This document shows positions 51,775 through 60,003 of a DNA stretch of 64,000 nucleotides, piece by piece. Each line of letters starts with the position of its first letter. Position 1 is the stretch's first letter. The notes under the pieces are model-generated. The model worked only from the letters and a program-made list of their open reading frames with translations, did no database searches and had not been told where the DNA came from. Origin of the DNA: Yponomeuta sedellus (lineage: Eukaryota > Arthropoda > Insecta > Lepidoptera > Yponomeutidae). A program made the translations under genes and the position numbers. The stretch covers positions 2,066,001 through 2,130,000 of the forward strand of contig OW203737.1 in assembly GCA_934045075.1 (NCBI GenBank), written 5' to 3'.

Positions 51775-52140
51775 CTCGTTATCAACCGTTATAAGTCCCC
51801 ACTGCTGGGCCACGGGTCTCTTCCAGCATCGCAGGAAGGTTAGGCCATACTCCACCACGGGGGCCAAGTCCGGGTTGGTGGAGGATAGTAAGACAGTGGC
51901 CGGGCCTCACTGTCAGAAATTATCAAGCCGCCCATAAGGCCTCTGACATGGGTTAACGACTGCCACTATATGACAGCCGACACCAACAGCTTAACGTGCC
52001 TTGCGAAGCACGGAAGCGCCCGGAAAAATGCCACTAGCGGTAGTCACGGGACGCTCACCCATCCCGTACCTGACCGCGACTGTTGTTGCTTAACCAAGTG
52101 ATTGATTCCAATCACTCGGGTCGCCTAAGCCACGAGCGCT
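51775..52140 (-). mobile_element. 5S-SINE, full length, TSD-bounded
   Basis: 366 bp with a perfect 14-bp TSD TAATTTATCTATTT (51761-51774, 52141-52154). Sense 5' end AGCGCTCGTGGCTTAGGCG, 3' end AACGGTTGATAACGAG. Best delimiter of the family. Confidence 0.95.
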
Positions 52141-52154
52141 TAATTTATCTATTT

Positions 52155-52265
52155 ATTTATTGTATATTTATTTATTTATTTATCTATCTACGTATCCATC
52201 TATCTATCTATTTATTATATATTGCATATTTGGCGGCCTTACAACTAAGTAAATTTCTTTAGCAA
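52155..52265. repeat. TTTA/TATC simple repeats and CR1-3' scrap
   Basis: (TTTA)n and (TATC)n to about 52213, then GGCGGCCTTACAACTAAGTA A, an eroded CR1-3' stem-loop. Confidence 0.6.
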
Positions 52266-52626
52266 TTAATTTATTGAGATTATTGGGAGATAGGAGATTC
52301 TTCTGTGGATATTTTGCACAGTGAATATCTTAGCATAAAATTAAGGCTCTCACACCACATATTGAATAACTTCTCCCTTAATGGGATAATTTAATAGCCT
52401 TTTATGTCTGCTTTCCTCGCGAAGCGTAATATTGCGTTAGCTAAACAGCTCTCCACTATTATACTTCAGAGGGTTGTTCATGTAATTGATGGGTGGTGCT
52501 AATTATACGGCAAATTATATAGTAGTTAATTACACGGTCGTTTCATACAGTTGGAGTGGTTTCTGTGTCAATCATTCACGAGTAGCTTATATATGACCAT
52601 CTGCAGAGCTCAAGCTTTCTATCAGA

Positions 52627-52657
<31 letters not shown>

Positions 52658-52734
52658 GACAGAAAGAGTATGGTTTAACGCGGATTGGCGATTTCAAGTA
52701 CTGCAGTATAGTTAGTTAGTTGACTTGTGATTGC
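52266..52734. other. Unrecognised apart from a (GA)n run
   Basis: AGAGAGAGAGAGAGATAGAG AGAGAGAGAGAG at about 52625-52658. The rest (52266-52620) matches nothing in the window. Confidence 0.5.
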
Positions 52735-52950
52735 AGTAGTTAGTCACATAATTGGGCCATTGTACGTAGCAAGTGTTGAAGTATGTTAAAACTACAGAAG
52801 CTAGGGCCTCCACACGATAATTTTCTTCACGCTCAGTGAGTGGTATTGCTACTATAACTTCACAAATTACAGAACAAAATCATTAATACGCTGGGATTTG
52901 AAACCATGACCTCCCTACCACTCAGCGCTGAGATATGTGAAGACCTCATC
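52735..52950 (-). mobile_element. tSINE-E, subtype E2
   Basis: TAATTGGGCCATTGTACGTA GCAAG (E2 end), CCACACGATAATTTTCTTCA CG (body), GGGATTTGAAACCATGACCT CC (T-arm). Antisense, nearly complete. Confidence 0.75.
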
Positions 52951-52967
52951 CATTATTATTATTATTA

Positions 52968-53050
52968 TTAAAATTCTTTATTGCATAAAAATTTTGCACA
53001 TAGGCGAGCTTAATGCTACTTAGCATTCTCTACCAGCTAACCTAACAGCC
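52968..53050 (-). mobile_element. CR1-3' end
   Basis: AAAATTCTTTATTGCATAAA, GCGAGCTTAATGCTACTTAG CATTCTCTACCAGCTAACC. Stem AATGCTACTTAGCATT. Confidence 0.7.
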
Positions 53051-53051
53051 A

Positions 53052-53135
53052 TTGAGGTTTCCTCAAGGTGCTTTCCTGCACTGTTTACGAATGTGAGGTT
53101 AGCGTTTTACCGCTGCGCTACCACCCTTCTCAATC
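53052..53135 (-). mobile_element. tSINE-E, internally deleted
   Basis: TGAGGTTTCCTCAAGGTGCT TTCCTGCACTGTTT joins directly to GTGAGGTTAGCGTTTTACCG CTGCGCTACCACC, so body and head are fused. Confidence 0.6.
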
Positions 53136-53313
53136 ATTACTTACCGATTCATATTTCGAAATTAGCAAAAAGTTGACATAAAAAAAACAAATTCTGATCA
53201 AAATCATGATAATAATAAATCTCTGTATGCAAAGGCCATTTGTGAGACTGGTTCTAAAGTAGAGACCGCGAATCGATAGAGTAAAGACCGCGAATCACAG
53301 AGCATCTTCAACG

Positions 53314-53686
53314 TAGATAGATAGATAGATAGGTAGGTAGGTAGGTAGGTAGGTAGGTAGGTAGGTAGGTAGGTAGGTAGGTAGGTAGGTAGGTAGGTAG
53401 GTAGGTAGGTAGGTAGGTAGGTAGGTAGGTAGGTAGGTAGGTAGGTAGGTAGGTAGGTAGGTAGGTAGGTAGGTAGGTAGGTAGGTAGGTAGGTAGGTAG
53501 GTAGGTAGGTAGGTAGGTAGGTAGGTAGGTAGGTAGGTAGGTAGGTAGGTAGGTAGGTAGGTAGGTAGGTAGGTAGGTAGGTAGGTAGGTAGGTAGGTAG
53601 GTAGGTAGGTAGGTAGGTAGGTAGGTAGGTAGGTAGGTAGGTAGGTAGGTAGGTAGGTAGGTAGGTAGATAGATAGATAGATAGAG
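53314..53686. repeat. GATA-GGTA-GATA array
   Basis: (GATA)4, then about 337 bp of pure GGTA (84 copies, 53332-53668), then (GATA)4. It joins the antisense CR1-3' end at 53686, whose normal tail is (TATC)n, so the array is an expanded, homogenised retrotransposon tail. The minus ORFs repeating Y-L-P-T are artefacts. Confidence 0.95.
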
Positions 53687-53775
53687 AACACATTATTGTA
53701 CATAAAAATGGAAATTACACAGATATTTCTTAATCTAAGAGTACAGACGGCAGCCTTATAACTAAAAGCAAACGT
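53686..53775 (-). mobile_element. CR1-3' end
   Basis: AGAACACATTATTGTACATA AAAATGGAAATTACACAG, CGGCAGCCTTATAACTAAAA GC. The stem-loop is truncated at the right. Confidence 0.75.
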
Positions 53776-53946
53776 ATTAGAAAACTACGTAAAACGTAGT
53801 GGAAGATGCTCTGTGACCAGGCCCTAGAGTTTAATACTTACATAGTTTGTCAATAGAATGATATAAGCACGACAATCGTTGTTATTTGCCTCAATTTGGT
53901 AGTCTAAAAAGCAATAGCAGTACAACGTCATTCCAAGGATATCGTC

Positions 53947-54215
53947 GTCGTCGTCGGTAGGCTATACTAGTCCACAGCTAGACATAGCGCTCCCCTAAAG
54001 AGCGCCACAGGTGTCGTAAAAAGCGACTAAGGGACACAAACTGGGAGGGCAGCAGCGCCACCTGCAGTACAATTCCACCAAACTGCGATCCCCAACCCGC
54101 CCAGCGTGGGGATACCATTAACCCCCAATGATGGCACAACCTTGCGCTATGGCGCTCATTAGGGGAGGGCTATGTCCAGCATTAGACTAATATAGCCTGA
54201 AGAAGAAGAAATGGT
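53947..54215 (+). mobile_element. RTE-3' end with inverted 5' part
   Basis: 53947-54008 is antisense (GGCTATACTAGTCCACAGCT AG ... AAAGAGCGCC); 54009-54210 is sense (GGTGTCGTAAAAAGCGACTA AGGG ... AGCCTGAAGAAGAAG). This is a 5' inversion within one insertion. Confidence 0.7.
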
Positions 54216-54221
54216 TCTGGT

Positions 54222-54478
54222 GTTTCTTGTCGTCAAGCTATACTGGTCCACTGCTGGACATAGCTCTCCCCTAAAGAGCGCCACGTTGTACTTTCATAGG
54301 GAGTAATGCCCTAAATTCCCACGCTGGGCCTGCGGGTTGGGGATCGCAGTTCGGTGGAATTGTACTGCAGGGGGCGCTGCTGCCCACCCCCCGGTTTGTG
54401 TCCCTTAGTCGCCTTTTACGACACCCGCGGGAACAGTTGGGTTGGTGCTATTTTCTAGGCCGACACCACACAGCAGGG
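54222..54478 (-). mobile_element. RTE-3' end
   Basis: TTGTCGTCAAGCTATACTGG TCCACTGCTGG ... GCCGACACCACACAGCA. Antisense, longest simple copy of this 3' end in the window. Confidence 0.72.
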
Positions 54479-54567
54479 GTATAACCCGCGCAATTTAAAT
54501 AGGCATCACACGCGAAGAAGGTCGAATCGCGCGAGGCGCCGAATTAAGTAACACGGGTTATACCATT
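54479..54567. mobile_element. MITE-11, about 90 bp
   Basis: GTATAACCCGCG on the left and CACGGGTTATACC on the right are inverted. Very short; TSD not resolved. Confidence 0.45.
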
Positions 54568-54786
54568 GCAGTACGACTGTTTACCAGACTACTGATAATG
54601 GGAGTGAAACGACCATTACCGGAATAATATTACTCTGTTGAATAACTATGCATTTCCCAAAGCTGAGGCCATGGCGTATCATTTTTTTATATTTTTCGTG
54701 CTTTTTTATATACGTATGTGTATTTAAATTATATTTGTAATATTTAGTTAACCTAGGTTATGTAATAATTCACTCATATACTATAT

Positions 54787-54922
54787 TGTTTACTGGCACT
54801 ACCCCTTCCACTGTCCGCATTATCGTGGGTTAGCTGGAAGAAAATACTATCTAGTATTAAGCTCGCCTTTGTACAAATCTGTTTTAGTGCAATAAAGAAT
54901 TTTCATTCATTCATTCATTCAT
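54787..54922 (+). mobile_element. CR1-3' end with (ATTC)n tail
   Basis: CACTACCCCTTCCACTGTCC, GTTAGCTGGAAGAAAATACT ATCTAGTATTAAG (stem), TGCAATAAAGAATTTTCATT CATTCATTCAT. Complete sense 3' end with polyadenylation-like signal and tail. Confidence 0.78.
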
Positions 54923-54924
54923 GA

Positions 54925-55145
54925 ATTTTTAGTCGCAGAACCGATGATCGTTGGAGCAGACGGGTTCTCGAATGGAGACCACGACTCGGCAAGCGTAGTG
55001 TAGGACGCCCTCCGGCCAGATGGACCGACGACCTGAAAAAGGTGGCTGGTGGTGACTGGATGGCGAAAACGGGAGATCGGGTCTTGTGGCGCACCCTGGG
55101 GGAGGCTTATGTCCAGCAGTGGACTGCAATAGGCTGAAATGATGA
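54925..55145 (+). pseudogene. RTE-like LINE C-terminus, copy 1
   Basis: Plus frame: SRRTDDRWSRRVLEWRPRLG, SVGRPPARWTDDLKKVAGGD, LGEAYVQQWTAIG and stop, then an ATGATG tail. It is the same domain end as 37435-37638 but in a subfamily with the GEAYVQQW terminus. It links the GEGYVQQW ends (19426 and others) to the GRPxARWxDD block. 5'-truncated. Confidence 0.82.
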
Positions 55146-55149
55146 TTCA

Positions 55150-55245
55150 TGGCGAATTGGCCAGTGGCTGGAAGAGAGTCGTCTTGGGAGAGGCCTATAT
55201 CTAGCAGTGGACTCACACCGGCTGATTATGATGACGACAAGTTGT
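55150..55245 (+). pseudogene. RTE-like LINE C-terminus, copy 2
   Basis: GCGAATTGGCCAGTGGCTGG AAGAG ... GGGAGAGGCCTATATCTAGC AGTGGACTC, then TGATTATGATGACGA tail. A second truncated end in tandem with copy 1; the frame is shifted. Confidence 0.65.
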
Positions 55246-55476
55246 TTTGTGTGAAATTTATTATTATTATACTTGGTAGAAGCAAAGGCCTCATGACCTG
55301 GCGTGCCATTACCAGTTCCCATTCCACGTATTTACTCCGTGACATAACAAAGGCGAAATCAATTTTCTTCCTCGAGCCGCTCGACGGCGTTGCGGTAGGC
55401 GGTAATTTCGCAGAATAGGGACTGTTGAAAGGCCCTCTTTGACCTAATAATAAATTATAATAAATTACGAAGCTTA
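55246..55476. other. No feature recognised
   Basis: Nothing supportable. Confidence 0.4.
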
Positions 55477-55726
55477 TAAATAAATATTCATGGACATATT
55501 ACACAAATCTTGTCATAGTACACAACTCTATACTAAGTGCAACTACATGACTTGTGTTATAGGTGCTACCTCGACGATAGATTTAATACAATAAATACAT
55601 AGATAACATCCAAGACCAGAGACAAACTAGAAAAGTTCGTTTCCTAGTTTGACCCGGCCGGGGATCGAACCCGAGACCTTCGGCTTTACAGTCAGTGTGC
55701 CAAACCGCTGCGCCACCGAGACCGTC
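55477..55726 (-). mobile_element. tSINE-B, full length
   Basis: Antisense tail AAATAAATATTCATGGACAT ATT to head GATCGAACCCGAGACCTTCG ... CTGCGCCACCGAGACCGTC. Confidence 0.87.
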
Positions 55727-55888
55727 AAATATATAATTTTTTTGGTGATATTATCAATAGGTGATATTCTGTTTTTGACTCTTAGTTATAGGTACCTATT
55801 TTTATTCTACTAGCATAATTTGTAGGCTGATGATTCTCCAATCTGGTACTACATGTACGTTTGAAAAATGTTTGTAGCTATATATATA

Positions 55889-56442
55889 GGGGTTAAAGTA
55901 TGAAATTGGCGTTTTATTGCAAAAGGTTCTTTGAGTTGACATAGAATCTTCATGGTTTGAGGTTTTCGAATGAAAATGTCGTTCAACCATGCCGCTAATT
56001 CCTGGGTAGTTTGACTAGGATCGGCTTCCACTATCTCTCTTAATTCATCGTTATTCACCTGTGTGGGCGGTCTTCCTCGTGGCTCGTTATTTAAGTCGAA
56101 ATTTCCATCACGAAAGCGTTTAAACCAAAATCGCACGGTGCGTTCATTAGTAGACCCCTCTCCAAACGCAGCATTGATATTGCGGGCTGTTTCTGCCGCG
56201 TTAGTTTCGCGTCGGAACTCGTATTCAAAAATCACTCGAATTTTCGCAGTATCCATCTTTCTTGTCTAAATTGAATAACAAAAACAATTGAAAGTCGATA
56301 TTCAAATGTTTCACATTTTTAAAAAAAGAACATCATAGAAACCATTTGAAAAAAGTTTCATTCCAAAACCTCAAACCATGAAGATTCTATGTCAATTCAA
56401 AGAACCTATTGCAATAAAACGGCAATTTCATACTTTAACCCC
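55889..56442 (-). mobile_element. Mariner-derived element, internal deletion, 78-bp TIRs
   Basis: TA target site (55887-55888, 56443-56444). TIRs of 78 bp (55889-55966, 56365-56442) starting GGGGTTAAAGTATGAAATTG, three mismatches. Contains the transposase N-terminus but not the catalytic domain, so it could move only with help from a full element. Confidence 0.88.
55985..56256 (-). pseudogene. Mariner transposase, N-terminal DNA-binding half only
   Basis: From Met at 56256: IRVIFEYEFRRETNAAETAR, GEGSTNERTVRFWFKRFRDG, NNEPRGRPPTQVNNDELREI and VEADPSQTTQELAAWL. These are the paired helix-turn-helix motifs (residues about 5-55 and 70-90) that bind the TIR, linked by a GRPP segment. A full mariner transposase is about 345-350 aa with a D,D34D catalytic triad; here the frame runs after about residue 90 straight into the 3' TIR, giving a 135-codon ORF whose last 40 residues are non-transposase. 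All catalytic Asp residues are missing. A protein that binds ends but cannot cut would compete with active transposase, if expressed; that is inference. Confidence 0.88.
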
Positions 56443-56502
56443 TATTATTACAATACAATATAATATTACATAATCCTAATAATATTAATATAGCTTATAC
56501 AT

Positions 56503-56534
56503 CAGAATAACGCATAGATTAATGTGTTATTCTG
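56503..56534. repeat. Hairpin, 13-bp arms
   Basis: CAGAATAACGCAT and ATGTGTTATTCTG around AGATTA, one mismatch. 60 bp from the mariner right end. Confidence 0.75.
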
Positions 56535-56634
56535 ATATGACATTGTGTAAATTGTCCAAAATATGGCGATAAGTGTCAAGTAAGTAAGAAAAAATCTACC
56601 ATCTGCGAGCGATTCTGGCGTGCGCCTGAGTTTC

Positions 56635-56836
56635 TGAGCGCTTCCGTGTAATGGCAGTCGTTAAGCCATATCAGAGGCCTTATGGGTGGCTTCATTACCT
56701 CTGAGAGTAAGCTTTACAACCTTACAATCTTCCACCAACCCGGACTTGCCCCCCCGTGATGGAGCATGACCCAACCTTCCTGCGATGCAGGAAGAGACCC
56801 CTGCCCAGCAGTGGTGACATACAAGGGTTGATATCG
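56635..56836 (+). mobile_element. 5S-SINE, 5'-truncated
   Basis: CTGAGCGCTTCCGTG jumps to TAATGGCAGTCGTTAAGCC (about 40-bp deletion) and runs to ACATACAAGGGTTGATATCG. Confidence 0.8.
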
Positions 56837-56899
56837 GTAATACAATTGAAGTTTGCATTCAATACCGTTTCTATCATTGACGGCTCTTTGCAAAATGCA

Positions 56900-57079
56900 T
56901 AACATAACATTTACAAGTACATACAGGCACATACATTGCTTTTGGCTCCACACTAGGGTACCCTGTATCGTGTGAACCAGAAACAACGACATCACAAACA
57001 TGTAAACATCCAAGAGTTATCTTCAGCCGGGGTTCGAACCGAAGTTAGATGCGTTACCGCTGCGCCACAGAGGTCGTCA
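56900..57079 (-). mobile_element. tSINE-C
   Basis: AACATAACATTTACAAGTAC ATACAGGCACATACATTGC to GGGTTCGAACCGAAG ... GTTACCGCTGCGCCACAGAG G. The antisense tail still shows two TGTTA units. Confidence 0.84.
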
Positions 57080-57287
57080 TAGGCCGACCTTTTGCGTTTT
57101 ACTGTTGTGGGGTAATTTTGCCGCTCTAACAACGTTTCAGTGTGTAAAGCGTGTTTAGACAAGCTAACAACGCCCCGTGCGATTTACTACATCATATTAC
57201 AATGTCATAAGAGTCGTTGTGGCTTGGCTGTGGCTAGAAAATGTGCGTTTTGTCTATGCCGATTTAGTTTTCCTATAAGTATGTAAC
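57080..57287. other. No feature recognised
   Basis: Nothing supportable. Confidence 0.4.
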
Positions 57288-57340
57288 GGTGGAAACCTCT
57301 TCATACCATTTTTTTTATTTCTTTTATTCTATCTATCACT

Positions 57341-57703
57341 ATATTATTTTTAATGCACTAACCCATTCTAAGGACAATTTTTAAAAACCTATTTAGCCTC
57401 TAAATAGGTTTTTAAAAATTGTCCTTAGCACGGGTTAGTGCATTAAAAATAATATAATCATGTGGGTACAGCGATATCATTCCGATGTAAAACCTAACTG
57501 CACTCGGGGCTGCAAGTGATGCAAATTATTCAGCCAGATGTCGCTGCCTGTACGTTATGCAGAGAATATTGTAAAGAGGTTCGAAATTTCACTGATGCCG
57601 GTGAGTCACCCATTAGTTCAGTTGGAAAGAGCGCTGGCACGGATAGCCAGAGGTCGCGGGATCGAATCCCGGCATGGGTGGAATTTTTAGCCTCTAAATA
57701 GAT
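57341..57703 (+). mobile_element. tSINE-A with palindromic tail head, TSD-bounded
   Basis: Perfect 14-bp TSD TTCTATCTATCACT (57327-57340, 57704-57717). Order: antisense tail, its sense mirror (fold-back of about 50 bp centred near 57397), full leader, tRNA-like body, sense tail ending CTCTAAATAGA. Confidence 0.93.
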
Positions 57704-57910
57704 TTCTATCTATCACTTTCAACATTTGAAATTAAAATTACGTCATCCATTTTTGAGATTTCATTTTTAGCGTTACTCCTACACATTTCGACTTAGACCT
57801 GACTATTTTTACCTGCTAATTCTGTTTTTATCCAGTTTTCTGTTTATATTATAAATGGAATAAACAAACTCATCTAAAAAAACCACAAAGTAGAAGTCGT
57901 TCCAGTTTTA

Positions 57911-58100
57911 TCCTATAATATAAAAATGAATCGCTGAATGTGTTGGTAAGCGCAAATCTCGAGAGCAGCTGAACTGATTTTGCTAATTCTTTTTTTAGAA
58001 TATTCCTTGAAGTACTAGAATGGTTCTTACGGGGAGAAAAATTAAAAAAAAAAATTAGGAATCTTCTGTTAGGCGGTACGAAGTTCGCTGGGTCAGCTAG
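57911..58100 (+). mobile_element. Non-autonomous Helitron, 190 bp
   Basis: Starts TCCTATAATATAAAAATGAA TC, ends GGTCAGCTAG, inserted precisely between A (57910) and T (58101) with no TSD. The empty site is known from G (CAGTTTTATTATTTA at 26918). I recall similar short Helitrons (Lep1 type) in moths and butterflies. A GCGAAC/GTTCGC-type 3' hairpin is likely but partly eroded. Confidence 0.88.
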
Positions 58101-58211
58101 TTATTTATAAAAGTTTTACTACATCACAAATAAGCAGGCTCTTTTTAAATTATGTAGTTTATTTTGTAAAGGATATGCACGCCGCCATGCAAAGTAGCGT
58201 CAAATATGTAG

Positions 58212-58339
58212 TGAGATAGATAGAGAACACTTTATTGTACATAAAAAAGGAATTCACACAGATATATCTTAGCCTAAGAGTACAGACGGCGACCTTGTCA
58301 CTGAAAGTGATCTTTTCCAGACAACCTTTGGATGTTGTA
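58212..58339 (-). mobile_element. CR1-3' end, target of the tSINE-A fold-back
   Basis: GATAGATAGAGAACACTTTA TTGTACATAAAAAAGG, stem GTCACTGAAAGTGAT, TTTTCCAGACAACCTTTGGA TG. Continues briefly after the insertion at 59035. Confidence 0.78.
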
Positions 58340-59034
58340 CTATTTTTATTTTTAATGCACTAACCCGTGCTAAGGACAATTTTAAAAACCTATTTAGAGG
58401 CTAAAAATTCCACCCATGCCGGGATTCGAACCCGCGACCTCTGGCTATCCGTGCCAGCGCTCTGTCCAACTGAGCCAATGGGCGACTCACCGGCATCAGT
58501 GAAATTTCGAACCTCTTTACACTGTTCTCTGTATTACGTATAGGCAGCGACATCTGGCTGAAGTACAGTGTATTTAATCTTACTTGTCCAATTTAGTAAA
58601 CAAGATTCTTACCTTAAAATTGAGATTAGATGCCTAAACTAGACATTTTCTCGCAAATTCATGAACTATCATGAACTATGTTTATAAAATTGGCAGCGTG
58701 TTATCTAAAAGAGTGTTCCTAGATACTTCATTTATGGAAATATGGCAGTTTTCGACTAAAAAATTACAGTTTACGGGTAGAATCTTGTTTACTAAATTGG
58801 ACAAGTAAGAATAAATAGACTGTAGATTGCATCACTAACGGGTCTGTAAGTGTCGCTAAGATGTCGCTGCCTGTACGTAATACAGAGAATAGTGTAAAGA
58901 GGTTCAAAATTTCACTGATGCCGGTGAGTCGCCCTTTAGCTCAGTTAGAAAGAGCGCTGGCACGGATAGCCAGAGGTCGCGGGATCGAATCCCGGCATGG
59001 GTGGAATTTTTAGCCTCTAAATAGGTTTTTAAAA
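58340..59034. mobile_element. tSINE-A fold-back dimer split by MITE-1
   Basis: Antisense copy (58340-58563) and sense copy (about 58857-59034) face each other across leader sequence. Imperfect TSD CCTTTGGATGTTGTA (58325-58339) / CCATTGGATGGTTGTA (59035-59050). MITE-1 later landed between them. Confidence 0.83.
58566..58822. mobile_element. MITE-1, complete, inside tSINE-A fold-back
   Basis: 257 bp, TA target site (58564-58565, 58823-58824), ends CAGTGTATTTAATCTTACTT and complement of CAGTCTATTTATTCTTACTT. Closely matches the inverted orientation of 50023-50279. Confidence 0.88.
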
Positions 59035-59155
59035 CCATTGGATGGTTGTAATAGAAAGTACCTACTTTATAGCACGCTCCGTTTTATAGTTGGTAATTTT
59101 CAACTGTCAATGTGTATAGGCATCGTTAATGCAGTTTTGAAGCAAGTGTTGAAAA

Positions 59156-59255
59156 ACATATTAGATTAGATTAGATTAGATTAGAACTCTTTATTGTACA
59201 CATCAGAAAATACAACACATAAAAGGCTTACATATCTAAGTTTTGCCGTATATAA
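59156..59255 (-). mobile_element. CR1-3' end with (ATTAG)n tail
   Basis: ATTAGATTAGATTAGATTAG AACTCTTTATTGTACACATC AG, interrupted at 59256 by tSINE-E; resumes GCCGTATACAATTGCCATA at 59649. Compare 47455 GCCGTATACAATTGGCGG. Confidence 0.78.
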
Positions 59256-59648
59256 TATTGGCCTTTTTGCATCTACTTAATGAGATGATTTATACAGCGT
59301 CCAGTGGTATCCTCACTCACACTAGATGGGTGAAGGGACCACTCCGACGCTGTAGTGCCTGGGACATGGTTTTAAAGATGGTTTTTAGGCTTGCCCAGCA
59401 CCTATACCATCCTGACAGCTTAGTCGGCCTAGCCCACAGGAAAGACTAGTCAATACGTGCGGAGCCAACCAAGCCGCGGGTTTCCTCACGATGTTTTCCT
59501 TCACCGTTAGCGTGTGATATTGCGACTACAAATTCGCAAATGTACGTAAATTTGAAATTAAACAAAGTCATTGGTACATGCCCGCACTCGGGATCGAACC
59601 TGGGGCTTTCGCTTGCCAGTCCATGGTTCTACCCACTGAGCTACCACC
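59256..59648 (-). mobile_element. tSINE-E, subtype E3, full length, TSD-bounded
   Basis: 393 bp; TSD GCCGTATATAAT (59244-59255) / GCCGTATACAAT (59649-59660), 11 of 12. Minus strand: head GGTGGTAGCTCAGTGGGTAG, box B GGTTCGATCCCG, body GAAGGAAAACATCGTGAGGA AACC, E3 end TGCAAAAAGGCCAAT. Confidence 0.92.
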
Positions 59649-59684
59649 GCCGTATACAATTGCCATATTATTATGTGTAAGGTA

Positions 59685-59999
59685 CATTCTGGTAGCTTTT
59701 AGAATATACCTCGGGCTCTAGAGTGAGCTTCGGTTCACGCCGAAGGCACACGAGTGCACTACCTCCTGCTCTGTATAAAACTTTTCTTCACAATTTTGAA
59801 AAGTTATGTAAATTAAGTGTCATATTAGTTCCGATACTTCTATTACACGAATATATCCGATAGTTATCAACCCTTATATGTCCCCACTGCTGGGGCACGG
59901 GTCTCTTCCTACATCGCAGGAAGGTTAGGCCATACTCCACCACGGGGGCCAAGTCCGGGTTGGTAGTAGCCGAGGTATATCCTAAAAGCTAACAGACTT
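59685..59999. mobile_element. MITE-2 copy 2 with 5S-SINE fragment
   Basis: Ends CATTCTGGTAGCTTTTAGAA and complement of AAAGTCTGTTAGCTTTTAGG at TA sites (59683-59684, 60000-60001). Interior CTCGGGCTCTAGAG, CACACGAGTG, CTTTTCTTCACAATTTTGAA AAG shared with copy 1. Confidence 0.78.
59866..59966 (-). mobile_element. 5S-SINE 3' end inside MITE-2
   Basis: TATCAACCCTTATATGTCCC to CCAAGTCCGGGTTGGTAG, about 100 bp. TAGT at both joints is the only visible TSD. Confidence 0.78.
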
Positions 60000-60003
60000 T
60001 ACA

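Larger units (their letters stand above)
57288..58130 (+). repeat. Repeat G hosting tSINE-A and a Helitron
   Basis: G segments 57288-57340, 57718-57910 and 58101-58130 become collinear with 26685-26950 when the tSINE-A (57341-57703, plus one TSD copy) and the Helitron (57911-58100) are removed. Confidence 0.82.

Noticed and set aside
53295..53703. Two ORFs of about 131 codons (Y-L-P-T repeats)
   Set aside because: Translation of the GGTA array on the minus strand.
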